DNA of 47,913 bases from Candidatus Rokuibacteriota bacterium. GTDB taxonomy: Bacteria; Methylomirabilota; Methylomirabilia; Rokubacteriales; CSP1-6. This document shows positions 26,197-34,988 of the stretch, piece by piece. The position numbers were made by a program, and so were the translations under genes. The stretch spans positions 111,917 through 159,829 of the forward strand of contig QHSL01000060.1 of assembly GCA_003220435.1 (NCBI GenBank). Direction: 5' to 3'. The notes beneath the pieces were generated by a model. It was not told the DNA's origin. It made no database searches and worked only from the letters and a program-made list of their open reading frames with translations. Each line of letters begins with the position of its first letter. Within the stretch, counting starts at the first letter, position 1.

Positions 26197-26944
26197 GGCC
26201 CGAGCCCATGTAGGCCTGGATCACGTCCGGATTGCGCGACACGCTCCGGTAGTCGCCCTCGGCGAGGATCTCGCCGCGCGCCAGGACCGTGATGGTGTTC
26301 GAGAGGTTCTCGACGACCCGGAGATTGTGCTCGACCATCAGCACGGTGCGGTTCGCCGCCACCCGCTTGATCAGCGCCGAGATGCGGTCGACGTCCTCGT
26401 GGGCCATGCCGGCGGTCGGCTCGTCGAGCAGCATCATCTGCGGCGCCAGCGCGAGCGTCGTGGCGATCTCCAGGGCGCGCTTACGGCCGTACGGCAGCTC
26501 GACCGCCAGCGTGTGCGCGAACGCAGCCAGGCCAACCGCCTCGATCAGCTCGAGCGCGCGCCCGTTCAGGCGATCCAGCGCGCGCTGCGAGCGCCAGAAG
26601 TCGAACGAGCCGCCGCGCTCGCGCTGCAGCGCGATGCGCACGTTCTCGAGCACGGACAGATGGGGGAACACCGCCGAGATCTGGAACGAGCGGACGAGGC
26701 CGAGCCGCGCGATGTCGGCCGGCTGCGATCCGGTGATGTCACGCCCGTTGAATCGGATGCGCCCGCGCGTCGGCGTGAGGAAGTGCGTCAACAGATTGAA
26801 GCAGGTCGTCTTGCCCGCGCCGTTGGGGCCGATCAGTGCGTGGATCGTGCCGCGGCGGACGCGGAGCTTCACGTCCTTCACCGCCACGAACCCGCGAAAC
26901 TCTTTGGTCAGCGCCTCCGTCTCGAGGATGACGTCGTCGGCCAT
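26189..26944 (-). CDS. livG: Branched-chain-type ABC transporter ATPase LivG (third system)
   Basis: A 251-residue LivG ATPase with Walker A GPNGAGKTTCFNLLTHFL, GLVRSFQISAVFPHLSVLEN, the degenerate signature LPYGRKRALEIATTLAL, Walker B MMLLDEPTAGMAHEDVDRI and the H-loop TVLMVEHNLRVVE. ATG 26944 (MADDVILETEALTKEF) is the family start; it lies 2 nt from the stop of the crotonase gene, so the genes are tightly coupled. Confidence 0.94.
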
Positions 26945-26946
26945 TT

Positions 26947-27750
26947 CTAAGGACGGGCGGGGGGCGGGTAGAAGCGCGCCTCCCGCTTCTCGTGCCACGC
27001 GCGGTTCGCTTCGTCCATCTCCCACGATGTCATGCACTCATCCTGCGCCGCCAGCACGTCCTCCAGGAGCGTGCGCGGGTCGCGGTGAAACGACTCGTGC
27101 AGGAGGCGCTTGGTGTGGCCGGTGGCGGTCGGCGAGGCGGCGCGCGCCTTCGCGACGACGGCGGCCAGCGTCGCGTCGAGGTCTCCGGGCGCGCACACCC
27201 AGTTGACCAGGCCGCTCGCGCGCGCCTCGGCGGGGCTCACGTGGTCGTTGAGCAAGGCGAGCTCTTTGGCGCGCCCGACGCCCACGACCCGCGCCAGCCG
27301 CAGCACCGCGCCGTCGGGGACGAGGCCGTGGCGCGTCGCACCCAGGCCGAGGATCGCGTCGTCGGTGGCGAGGCGGAGATCGCACGCCAGCGCCAGCTGC
27401 AAGCCGCCGCCGATCGAGTACCCGTGCAGCACCGCGAGCGTGATCTTCGGCATGTCTTCCAGACAGTCGAGCGCCCGGTTCCAGTGCCGATAGAACGCCT
27501 CGCCGATTGCTCCCGTCGATAGCGCCGCGCGGTCCATGCCCGAGCAGAACGCGCGCCCGGCGCCGCGCACGACGACCTGGGTGACGCCCGAGTCGGCGGC
27601 CGCCATCGCGGCGCAGTCGGCGAGCGCGGAGGCCAGCTCGGTGGAGAGCGCGTTGAGGACTTTCGGCCGGTTCAGCGTGATCCAGCCGACGCCGTCTCGC
27701 GCCTCGTAGGTGACCGGCGCGGCGGCGCTGACGTTGTCGACGGCGCTCAC
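26947..27750 (-). CDS. Crotonase-fold protein (enoyl-CoA hydratase/isomerase family) with altered active site
   Basis: A 267-residue crotonase-fold protein with WITLNRPKVLNAL, GAGRAFCSGMD and HGYSIGGGLQLALACDLRLA. Typical hydratases carry two catalytic glutamates; the positions align with Gln118 (GGGLQLAL) and a non-acidic residue near ATRHG, while Asp146 in LVPDGAVLRLAR aligns with the Asp used by dienoyl-CoA isomerases. Simple hydratase activity is therefore doubtful and an isomerase or hydrolase role is possible (inference). Start is GTG 27750. It heads the minus-strand operon that includes the third Liv system; TTGACT near 27782-27787 is a weak promoter candidate. Confidence 0.88.
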   Translation of the reverse strand: MSAVDNVSAAAPVTYEARDGVGWITLNRPKVLNALSTELASALADCAAMAAADSGVTQVVVRGAGRAFCSGMDRAALSTGAIGEAFYRHWNRALDCLEDMPKITLAVLHGYSIGGGLQLALACDLRLATDDAILGLGATRHGLVPDGAVLRLARVVGVGRAKELALLNDHVSPAEARASGLVNWVCAPGDLDATLAAVVAKARAASPTATGHTKRLLHESFHRDPRTLLEDVLAAQDECMTSWEMDEANRAWHEKREARFYPPPARP

Positions 27751-27862
27751 GAAGTTGTACGATCACCGGGTGTCCGAGGAAAGTCAAGGCCGCCCGGCCA
27801 GAAGGCAGTGCGCAGCCGCAGCGCGCGGCGCGAGGCGCGCCCATGATGAGGAGGCCACGCCG

Positions 27863-28834
27863 ATGTCCGTGATCACACGCCGCCGATTCGTCGCCGGCGC
27901 CGCCGCGGCGGGCGCGGCCCCCGTGCTCGCGCCTACCGCCGGCGCGCAGACGTCAGTCAAGATCGGTACCGCGGTGCTCGGCGACTACTCGCTGGCGGGG
28001 CCCGTGATCGTCGCGCTCGAGCGGGGATTGTTCAAGAGCGAGGGGCTCGCCGCCGAGTTCGTGCCGTTTCGGGGCGGCCCGGATCTCCTGAAGGCGGTGA
28101 TGGCCGGCGAGTGTCTCATCGGGATCACCGGCAGCTCCGACATCCTCGTCTTCCGCGAGGCCGGCTCGCCGATCAAGATGATCGCCACGCACACCGAGGG
28201 AAACCACTTCACGCTGAACGTGGCGCCGGAGATCCAGAGGATCGTCGACCTCAAGGGCAAGGCGATCGGCGTCACCCGCGCCGGCGCGACGACGTGGGTT
28301 TTCGCGCGCATGCTCGCGAAGCGGGAAGGCTGGGACCCCGACAAGGACGTGCAGATCGTGGCCCTCGGCGGTCTCGACGCGCAGCTCGCGGCCATGGCCC
28401 GCAAGGAGATCGCGGCCTACGTGTGGGGCGACGGCGGCGCGGTGACCGAGCTCCAGGGCAAGTCCAAGGTTCTCCTGCGCCTGGACGCGGTGACGCCCAA
28501 GTGGATCAGCCAGATCCAGTACGCGTCCGAGGACGCGATCAAGAAGCAGGCCGATGCGATCCGGAAGAGCCAGCGTGCGTTGTTCGGCGCGCTGAAGCTC
28601 ATGCGCGACAAGCCGGGCGAGATCGCCGAGGTGGTCGGCAAGAAGCTCGGCTGGAGCGCCGAGGCGGTGCTCGGCGCCCACAAGATCTCCGGCCCGCTGC
28701 TGCCTGTCGACGGGCGCATCAACGTGGACGCGCTCGGCGCGATGCAGGACACGTTCCTCGAGCACGGACTGATCAAGAGGAAGCTCCCGCTCGACGAGCA
28801 CTACACGCGCGACTTCACACCGGTGAAGCTATAA
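27863..28834 (+). CDS. NMT1/SsuA-type ABC transporter substrate-binding protein with Tat signal
   Basis: A 323-residue binding protein of the NMT1/SsuA/TauA family (nitrate, sulfonate, taurine, pyrimidine precursors). The N-terminus ITRRRFVAGAAAAGAAPVLA contains a twin-arginine motif followed by a hydrophobic stretch and an A-x-A cleavage site. Mature motifs are GPVIVALERGLFKSEGLAAEFVPF, LLKAVMAGECLIGITGSSD and DLKGKAIGVTRAGATT. ATG 27863 has GAGGAGG about 9 nt upstream. No permease or ATPase adjoins it; the SsuBC-like genes at 35345-37811 are the likely partners, 6.5 kb away on the other strand. Confidence 0.88.
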   Translation: MSVITRRRFVAGAAAAGAAPVLAPTAGAQTSVKIGTAVLGDYSLAGPVIVALERGLFKSEGLAAEFVPFRGGPDLLKAVMAGECLIGITGSSDILVFREAGSPIKMIATHTEGNHFTLNVAPEIQRIVDLKGKAIGVTRAGATTWVFARMLAKREGWDPDKDVQIVALGGLDAQLAAMARKEIAAYVWGDGGAVTELQGKSKVLLRLDAVTPKWISQIQYASEDAIKKQADAIRKSQRALFGALKLMRDKPGEIAEVVGKKLGWSAEAVLGAHKISGPLLPVDGRINVDALGAMQDTFLEHGLIKRKLPLDEHYTRDFTPVKL

Positions 28835-28866
28835 GGTCGGTCGTTCTGATTCTCCGCGTCGCGCTC

Positions 28867-30183
28867 GTGCTGCTCGTGCTCGCCGCCGCGGCGCCGGCGC
28901 ACGCCCAGATCTTCCTCGCGTCTCGCCCGAAGCCCGAGTTCACGATCGGGCCGTTGTCGGTCCGCGCGAACGTGGTGCCCGCTGGCGGACCCATCGAGGT
29001 CAGCCTGCTGTGGAGCCTCGTGGTGCCGCCGAACGTCGGCGGCGCAGCGCTCGAGCAGGATCTCTACCTGCTGTGGCCCGGCGCCGTGGACGGCGAGATG
29101 GTCGCCGGGGAGCCGGATCCGACGCTGCGCCGGACGGTCGAGGAACGCGGGTTCCAGGTCACCCGCGAGGGCCGACTACCGCTGTCCGCCCGGGCCGTGT
29201 ACTCCGGTCCTCAGCGGGCGAAGCCGGAGCCTCTGCCCGGCGGCGCGCCGTTCGTCACCTACACGCGGGAGGCGGGACCGCTCGGCCTGCCCACGCCGGC
29301 CACCTGGATCCGGATCCCGTGGACGCCGCAGCTCGTCGACCGCTCGTTCTTGATCGACCTCAGGATGCGGCTCGCCAGGCTCAGGCGGCCCAAGCAGGCC
29401 ACCTGGCTGGAGAACTTCCTGTGGGGCGAGCGCCACCTGGTCACGCTGAGCTTCAGCGACGTCCGGACGCGCGCCACGTTCCCCATGTATCTCGCGTACC
29501 GCGATCGCGTGATCCACCTCGCCGACGATCCGTCGACACTGACCATCACGTTCGCGGACTCCGACCATCTCAAGATCCACGAAGTCTTTCCGGGCTCGAG
29601 CCAGCGGCGCACGAGCGAGTCGCGCCGGCGCACCGAGATCGTGTCGACCTACATCGATCCCTCGGAGGGTCTCCGCCCTCAAGTGTTGATCGTGCAGTAC
29701 GGCTACTTCTCCGGCTGGCAGTCGTGGGCGCCGGTGCTCTTCGCGACGTTGTTCTTCGTCCTCGGCAACGTCGCCGGCCCCCTCGTCACCGCCCTCGCCA
29801 AGCGACTTGGCTCGCGGCTTCAGGGACGCATCCGCATCGGGCCGCGAAGCGGTGCCGGCGCCGAGCACCAGACCGGTACCGTCGTGCCGCGCGAGACGCT
29901 GGCCCAGATCTCGCCAGGCGAGACGACCTACGACGAGATCTTGAAGATTTGCGGACCCGATCCGGAGGAGCGCGAGCGGCTCAACGCCCCGGGTCGCCGG
30001 ACGCTGGTCTATCGCGGGCGCCGCACCGTCCCCCACGGGCGCCGGCAGTTCGGGTGGCTGGCGACGGTACAGAGCTGGGACGTCGAGCACCACGAGCTCG
30101 AGATCGAGCTCGACGGCGACCGGGTGCGCGACGTTCAGGCGCAAGTGCACCGCACACGCCTCACTCAGCCCAACCCGGCCTGA
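28867..30183 (+). CDS. Exported membrane-anchored protein of unknown function, paralogue 1
   Basis: An unrecognised protein of about 438 residues. A hydrophobic N-terminus ending AAPAHAQ is a likely signal peptide. An extracytoplasmic beta-rich region of about 280 residues follows (QIFLASRP, EFTIGPLSVRANV, WSLVVPP, IPWTPQL). Then come a transmembrane segment (SWAPVLFATLFFVLGNVAG) and a C-terminal domain of about 100 residues. There, ISPGETTYDEILKICGPDPEERERL and RTLVYRGRR resemble the SmpA/BamE-type motif (inference). The first conventional start is GTG 28867, but the signal peptide looks more complete from CTG 28846, with AAGG about 9 nt before it. It follows the binding-protein gene by only 12-32 nt. 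Confidence 0.6.
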   Translation: MLLVLAAAAPAHAQIFLASRPKPEFTIGPLSVRANVVPAGGPIEVSLLWSLVVPPNVGGAALEQDLYLLWPGAVDGEMVAGEPDPTLRRTVEERGFQVTREGRLPLSARAVYSGPQRAKPEPLPGGAPFVTYTREAGPLGLPTPATWIRIPWTPQLVDRSFLIDLRMRLARLRRPKQATWLENFLWGERHLVTLSFSDVRTRATFPMYLAYRDRVIHLADDPSTLTITFADSDHLKIHEVFPGSSQRRTSESRRRTEIVSTYIDPSEGLRPQVLIVQYGYFSGWQSWAPVLFATLFFVLGNVAGPLVTALAKRLGSRLQGRIRIGPRSGAGAEHQTGTVVPRETLAQISPGETTYDEILKICGPDPEERERLNAPGRRTLVYRGRRTVPHGRRQFGWLATVQSWDVEHHELEIELDGDRVRDVQAQVHRTRLTQPNPA

Positions 30184-30197
30184 GGCGCGCGGCAAGG

Positions 30198-31526
30198 ATG
30201 AGCCGCGCCTGGGTCGCAGGGCTGCTGCTGGCGGCGGCGCCCGCCGTCGCGGAGGGGCAGATCTTCCTCGCGTCGCGGCCGAGCCCCGAGTTCACGATCG
30301 GCCCGCTGTTCGTCCGCGCGAACGTGACGCCGGACCTGGACGTGGTCACGGTCGACGTGCTGTGGAGCCTCGTGATTCCGCCCACGAAGAGCGGGGCCGG
30401 CGTCGAGCAGGACCTGTATCTTCTCTGGCCGGGGCCGGTCGGGGGCGCGCTGACGGGCGCGTCACCCGACGCTACGCTGGTCGCCTATGTCAAGGATCGC
30501 GGGTTCGTGCCGATCGGCGAGGGACGCCTGCCGCTCTTCGCCCAGAGTCTCTACCGCGCCGGCGACGACGCCCCGCCCCAGCCCATCGCGGGCGGCGCGC
30601 CGTTCGTGACGTTCATCCACGAGGGCGGTCCGCTCGGCCTGACGGCTCCCGCGACCTACGTGCGGATTCCGTGGACGCCCATGCTCGCCAATCGCACCTG
30701 GCTGATGGATCTTCGAATCGACCTGCCCAACCTCCTGAGACGGCGGCAGGCGATGTGGATCGAGGACGCGTTCTGGGGCCCGTCCTACTCGCTGTCGCTC
30801 ACCTTCAACGACGTGCGGCCCCGCGCGCTCTTTCCGCTCTACTTCGAGCAGCGCGACCGGATCGTCCGTCTCGCCGACGATCCGTCGCAGCTGATCGTCA
30901 ACCTCCGCGACGCCGAGCACCTCAAGATCCACGAGGTCTTCCCCAGCTCGGCGCGCCGCCGGCTCAGCGAGACGCTCGACTCCACCGAGGAGGTCTCGCT
31001 CTTCCTCGACCGCTCCGAGGGCTTGAGCCCCCAGGTGCTCACGGTCCGCTTCGGATACTTCCGGGGCTGGCGCGCGTGGACGCCCGTTCTGATCCCGATT
31101 GTCTTCTTCGCGCTCGGCAACCTGGCGTGGCCGCTGTTCATGTCGCTGGCCAGGCGCGTCGGGGCCCGGCTCGCCGGCCGGGTGCAGCTCGGCCCGGGCG
31201 GCGCCGCGCGGCAGACCGGCGTGGTCCTCTCGCGCGAGACGCTCGCCAGGCTCGCCCCCGGGTCGACGACGTACGAGGAGGTTGTGCGTCTCTGCGGCGC
31301 CAACGCCGAGGAGCACGAGCAGCTCGCCGCGCCCGATCGCCGCACGCTGATCTATCGCGGGCGCCGCGTCGCGCCCCAGGGTGGGCGGAGCCTCGGCTGG
31401 CTCGCGACCGTCAGCCGCTGGTCGGCCGAGCAGCACGAGGTCGAGATCACGCTTGAGCGCGACGTCGTCGTCGACGTGCAAGCCCGCGTGCGCCGCTCGT
31501 ACCTGGTGCAACCGGAGCCCAGCTAG
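30198..31526 (+). CDS. Exported membrane-anchored protein of unknown function, paralogue 2
   Basis: A 442-residue tandem paralogue of the preceding gene with the same layout. There is a signal peptide (MSRAWVAGLLLAAAPAVAEG), a beta-rich region (QIFLASRPSPEFTIGPLFV, LWSLVIPPTKSGAGVEQDLYL), a transmembrane segment (WTPVLIPIVFFALGNLAWPL), and a BamE-like C-terminal region (LAPGSTTYEEVVRLCGANAEE, RTLIYRGRR). Conserved stretches between the two include VPFVTFIHEGGPLGL-like and LKIHEVFP segments. ATG 30198 lies 14 nt after the stop of paralogue 1. The family is not recognised; a pair of adjacent copies suggests local duplication and perhaps a heteromeric envelope complex. Confidence 0.65.
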   Translation: MSRAWVAGLLLAAAPAVAEGQIFLASRPSPEFTIGPLFVRANVTPDLDVVTVDVLWSLVIPPTKSGAGVEQDLYLLWPGPVGGALTGASPDATLVAYVKDRGFVPIGEGRLPLFAQSLYRAGDDAPPQPIAGGAPFVTFIHEGGPLGLTAPATYVRIPWTPMLANRTWLMDLRIDLPNLLRRRQAMWIEDAFWGPSYSLSLTFNDVRPRALFPLYFEQRDRIVRLADDPSQLIVNLRDAEHLKIHEVFPSSARRRLSETLDSTEEVSLFLDRSEGLSPQVLTVRFGYFRGWRAWTPVLIPIVFFALGNLAWPLFMSLARRVGARLAGRVQLGPGGAARQTGVVLSRETLARLAPGSTTYEEVVRLCGANAEEHEQLAAPDRRTLIYRGRRVAPQGGRSLGWLATVSRWSAEQHEVEITLERDVVVDVQARVRRSYLVQPEPS

Positions 31527-31539
31527 GCCGCCCGGGCCT

Positions 31540-31568
31540 TGACAGGAGCCGCGAAGCGCCCCCATATA
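31540..31568 (+). promoter_or_regulatory. Candidate sigma70-type promoter of the DppA-like gene
   Basis: TTGACA (31540-31545) is a perfect -35 hexamer, followed by a 17-nt spacer and CATATA (31563-31568), a weak -10 that continues into TATAGA. The gene starts at 31602 with AGGAGG at 31591-31596. The promoter lies just after the stop codon of paralogue 2, separating the transporter from the upstream operon. Confidence 0.5.
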
Positions 31569-31601
31569 GACCCCCACCGATCGATTTTCCAGGAGGCGTG
31601 T

Positions 31602-33149
31602 ATGGTTGAGATCACCCGACGTGACGTGCTCAAGACTGCGGCGGCGGGCGCGATGGCCGCGCTCCCGGGCGGTCTTCCGCGCCCGGCGGCCGCGCAAACG
31701 ACGCAGAAGCGCGAGCTGGTCGTCGCTCAGGGCGGCGACATCGCGGCCTTCGATCCGCATCAGAGCACGTCGTCGAATGACATCCGCATCTCGTTCAACA
31801 TCTTCGACAACCTCACCAGCCGGCGTCCGGACGGCAAGCTGGCCCCCGGCCTCGCGACGGAATGGAAGCTGCAGGGTCAGACGACGTGGGTCTTCAAGCT
31901 GCGCTCGGGCGTCAAGTGGCACGACGGTGAGTCGTTCTCGTCGGCGGACGTGAAGTTCAGCATCGACCGCTCGCTCGACACGACCCTGAAGGGCAATCGT
32001 GTCAACACCGTGCTGACCACGGTGGATCGCGTCGAGACGCCGGACCCAGGCACCGTGGTCATCCACACCAAGAAGCCCGATCCGCTGCTCCCAGCGCGGC
32101 TGGGGTTCTATGGCGGACAGATCATCCAGAAGAAGTACGTGGAGTCCGTCGGGCCCGACACGTTCAACCAAAAGCCAGTCGGCACCGGGCCACTGCGCTT
32201 CGTGTCGTGGACGAAGGACGATCGAGTCGTCCTCGAGGCCAACCCGAGCTACTGGGGCGGCCGCGTGGATTTCGACCGGCTCGTCGTGCGCGCGCTGCCC
32301 GAGATGGCGCCCCGCGTGGCCGCCCTGCTCAAGGGCGAGGTCGATCTGATCACTCAGGTCCCACCCGATCAGGGCGAGCGGATCAAGGCCACTGCATCGA
32401 CCGCAGTAGCCGGCGCGCTCTACGGCGGACTCTACGTGCTCGCGGTGAACTCGAAGCGGCCGCCGCTCGACAATCCGCTGGTGAAGCAGGCGCTGTCGCT
32501 GGCCATCGACCGCGAGACCATCGTGAAGGAGCTCTGGCGCGGCCGCGGCATCGTGCCGAACTCGATGATCGCGAAGGGCGACAACCACTTCGATGCCGCC
32601 CAGCCCCCCTTGCCCTTCAATCCGGCCGAGGCAAAAGAGCGCCTCAAGAAATCCGGCTACAAGGGCGAAGAGATCGTCATCGAGACCACCGCCGGATACA
32701 TGGCAGGCGACAAGCCCATGAGCGAGGCGGTCCAGGCCATGTGGCGGGACATCGGGGTGAACGCCAAGGTCGAGCTCTTCGAGTATTCGGTCCGCGCTCA
32801 GAAGAACCGCGACAAGACCTTCAAGGGGCTCTGGTGGTCGGATCCGACGTCGACGCTGCGCGATCCCGACGGCATGATGTGGCGGCTGCTCGGTCCGGGC
32901 GGGCCGCAGGACTACTGGCGCCATCCCGAGTTCGACGAGCTTGGCGCCGCCGCGCGCCTCTCGGTCGATGAAAAGTTTCGCGGTGACGCGTACAAGAAGA
33001 TGACGAAGATCTTCCTCGAGCATTTGCCCTGGATCCCCGTGATCCAGCCGTACGAGGACTACGGCCTGCAGAAGTACGTGGAGTGGACGCCGGATCCGCT
33101 GCAGCAGCTCGAGATCCGGCGCTTCAACTTCAAGTTCCGCCGCGCGTAG
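31602..33149 (+). CDS. Family 5 (DppA/OppA-like) ABC transporter substrate-binding protein
   Basis: A 515-residue extracytoplasmic binding protein for dipeptides, oligopeptides or related solutes. The N-terminus EITRRDVLKTAAAGAMAAL is a Tat-type signal with a twin-arginine pair, and cleavage near RPAAAQ follows. The mature part has the SBP_5 features FDPHQSTSSND, LAPGLATEWKLQG, FKLRSGVKWHDGESFSSADVKFSID, KPVGTGPLRFV and ALSLAIDRETIVKE. The ligand class cannot be decided between peptides, opines and nickel chelates. ATG 31602 follows a strong AGGAGG by 5 nt. Confidence 0.92.
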   Translation: MVEITRRDVLKTAAAGAMAALPGGLPRPAAAQTTQKRELVVAQGGDIAAFDPHQSTSSNDIRISFNIFDNLTSRRPDGKLAPGLATEWKLQGQTTWVFKLRSGVKWHDGESFSSADVKFSIDRSLDTTLKGNRVNTVLTTVDRVETPDPGTVVIHTKKPDPLLPARLGFYGGQIIQKKYVESVGPDTFNQKPVGTGPLRFVSWTKDDRVVLEANPSYWGGRVDFDRLVVRALPEMAPRVAALLKGEVDLITQVPPDQGERIKATASTAVAGALYGGLYVLAVNSKRPPLDNPLVKQALSLAIDRETIVKELWRGRGIVPNSMIAKGDNHFDAAQPPLPFNPAEAKERLKKSGYKGEEIVIETTAGYMAGDKPMSEAVQAMWRDIGVNAKVELFEYSVRAQKNRDKTFKGLWWSDPTSTLRDPDGMMWRLLGPGGPQDYWRHPEFDELGAAARLSVDEKFRGDAYKKMTKIFLEHLPWIPVIQPYEDYGLQKYVEWTPDPLQQLEIRRFNFKFRRA

Positions 33150-33161
33150 GGCCGCGTAGCC

Positions 33162-33187
33162 GGGCGGAGCCCTCTCGGGCTCCGCCC
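33162..33187 (+). promoter_or_regulatory. Intercistronic 11-bp hairpin between binding protein and permease
   Basis: GGGCGGAGCCC and GGGCTCCGCCC form a perfect 11-bp stem with a TCTC loop in the 46-nt gap between the DppA-like and DppB-like genes. No T-tract follows, so it is more likely an mRNA-stability or attenuation element that keeps binding protein more abundant than permease (inference). Confidence 0.6.
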
Positions 33188-33195
33188 CATCGCGC

Positions 33196-34122
33196 ATGCG
33201 CGGTCTCCTTCCCTTCCTCGGCTCCCGGCTGCTCCGCGCCGCCATCGCGCTCTGGCTCGTCTCCACCGTCGTGTTCGTCGTCATGCGCCTGTCCGGCGAT
33301 CCAGTCCCGCTGCTGCTGCCGCCCGACGCGCCGCGCAGCGAGATCTTCCGCGTGCGCGCCGAGCTCGGCCTCGACCGGCCGCTGCCGGTGCAGTACGCCG
33401 TGTTCCTCGGCAACGCGCTGCGTGGCGATTTCGGCCGCTCGATCCACTTCCGCCAGCCCGCCTTCGGCGTCGTTCTCGGATATTTGCCGGCGACGCTCGA
33501 GCTCGGCCTGACCGCCTTCGCGCTGGCGATCGTGATCGCCCTGCCCATCGGCGTCATCTCGGCGGTGCGACGCAACTCGGCCGTCGACCAGACCGCGATG
33601 GGGCTGGCGCTGGTCGGCCAGTCGGCGCCGACCTTCTTCATCGGTATCTTGCTCATCCTGATCGTCTCGCTGAACCTAGGCTTGCTCCCCACCTCGGGCC
33701 GCGAGAGCTGGCGTCACCTCGTGCTGCCCTCGCTCACGCTCGGCGCCTTCGCGATGGCCTCGATCGCCCGGCTCACCCGCTCGTCGGTGCTCGAGGTCCT
33801 GCGCGCGGACTACGTCCGGACCGCGCGCGCCAAGGGCTTGTCGGAGGCGCTGGTGGTCGCCAAGCACACGCTCAAGAACGCCGCCGTCCCGATCGTGACG
33901 ATCACCGGGCTTCAGTTCGGCACGCTGCTGGGCGGCGCCGTCGTGACCGAGACGGTGTTCGCGTGGCCGGGCATCGGGCGGCTCGCCATCCAGTCGATCT
34001 ACAACCGCGACTACCCCGTCGTGCAGTGCACGGTGTTCCTCTCCGCGGTGCTCTTCATCGTGATCAACTTTTGCATCGACCTGCTCTATGGCGTCCTCGA
34101 TCCCCGGGTCCGCTCCAGCTGA
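33196..34122 (+). CDS. DppB-like ABC transporter permease
   Basis: A 308-residue inner-membrane permease with the DppB/OppB pattern. It has an N-terminal helix (AIALWLVSTVVFVVMRLSGDP), LGLDRPLPVQYAVFLGNALRGDFGRSI, cited in part as NALRGDFGRSI, the EAA-type loop YVRTARAKGLSEALVVAKHTLKNA, and the C-terminal ETVFAWPGIGRLAIQSI. It pairs with the DppC-like protein in a heterodimeric transport channel. It overlaps the next gene by 35 nt in a different frame. Confidence 0.92.
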   Translation: MRGLLPFLGSRLLRAAIALWLVSTVVFVVMRLSGDPVPLLLPPDAPRSEIFRVRAELGLDRPLPVQYAVFLGNALRGDFGRSIHFRQPAFGVVLGYLPATLELGLTAFALAIVIALPIGVISAVRRNSAVDQTAMGLALVGQSAPTFFIGILLILIVSLNLGLLPTSGRESWRHLVLPSLTLGAFAMASIARLTRSSVLEVLRADYVRTARAKGLSEALVVAKHTLKNAAVPIVTITGLQFGTLLGGAVVTETVFAWPGIGRLAIQSIYNRDYPVVQCTVFLSAVLFIVINFCIDLLYGVLDPRVRSS

Positions 34123-34984
34123 GCTGGCCGCGGCGACGGCCGCCGGCCGCTCGCGGCGCACGCGGGCGCTCGCGCTCGGCGGCGGCGCGTTCGTCTTGCT
34201 GCTGATCGTGGTGGCGCTGGCGGCGCCGGCGATCGCGCCGCACGATCCCATCCGCCAGTCGCTACGAGCGCGGCTGGCGGCGCCCACGCTCTCGGCCGCC
34301 GACGGCAAGGCGCACGCGCTGGGGACGGATCACCTCGGGCGCGACGTTCTCTCGCGCATGATCTTTGGGGCGCGGATCTCGCTGCTGGTGGGCTTCGCGG
34401 CGGTGGTGGTGGGCGGTCTGATCGGCGCCACGCTCGGCATCGTCGCGGGCTTCCACGGCGGCTGGACGGACAGCACGATCATGACCATCGCCGACGCTCA
34501 GCTCGCGTTTCCCTTCATCCTGCTGGCGATCGGCATCATCGCCGTGCTCGGGCCGAGCTTCCTGACCCTGATCGTCGTCATCGGGCTCTCCGGCTGGGTC
34601 AACTACGCGCGGATCCTCCGCTCGCAAGTGCTGGTGCTCCGCTCGCGCGAGTTCGTGGACGCGATCCGGGCCCTGGGCGGCTCGGTGACGCGCATGGTGA
34701 GCCGGCATATCCTGCCGAACGTCCTTTCGTCACTGGTCGTGATCGCGACGCTCGAGCTGGCGCGAGCGATCGTGCTGGAGGCGACCCTGTCGTTCCTGGG
34801 GCTGGGTATCCAGCCGCCGACGCCGTCCTGGGGCGGGATGGTTCACGAAGGGCGGGAGTACCTCGACTCGGCGTGGTGGATCTCGACCGCGCCGGGAATC
34901 GTGCTGATGGTGACGTCGATCGTCGTGAGCCGTACGGGCGATTGGCTCCGCGACCTCCTCGACCCCACGCTGCGGGGCGAGTAG
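34088..34984 (+). CDS. DppC-like ABC transporter permease
   Basis: A 298-residue DppC/OppC permease. It has an alanine-rich N-terminus, one helix (LALGGGAFVLLLIVVALAA), APHDPIRQSLRARLAAPT, the LGTDHLGRDVLSRMIFGARISL motif, the EAA loop FVDAIRALGGSVTRMVSRHILPN, and SFLGLGIQPPTPSWGGMV. The family expects DppD and DppF ATPases next, but the transporter operon ends here; the gene beyond is on the other strand. ATPases must be supplied from elsewhere or the system is incomplete. Confidence 0.92.
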   Translation: MASSIPGSAPAELAAATAAGRSRRTRALALGGGAFVLLLIVVALAAPAIAPHDPIRQSLRARLAAPTLSAADGKAHALGTDHLGRDVLSRMIFGARISLLVGFAAVVVGGLIGATLGIVAGFHGGWTDSTIMTIADAQLAFPFILLAIGIIAVLGPSFLTLIVVIGLSGWVNYARILRSQVLVLRSREFVDAIRALGGSVTRMVSRHILPNVLSSLVVIATLELARAIVLEATLSFLGLGIQPPTPSWGGMVHEGREYLDSAWWISTAPGIVLMVTSIVVSRTGDWLRDLLDPTLRGE

Positions 34985-34988
34985 CTCG

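Noticed and set aside
27751-27862. Promoter for the SsuA-type binding-protein gene
   Set aside because: No acceptable -35/-10 pair was found in the 112-nt gap; only a good ribosome-binding site is clear.
30462-33692. A very long open frame on the minus strand opposite the DppA-like and unknown genes
   Set aside because: It runs antisense to clear signal-peptide and binding-protein genes and has the Arg/Gly/Ala-rich composition of GC-rich shadows; no domain is recognisable.
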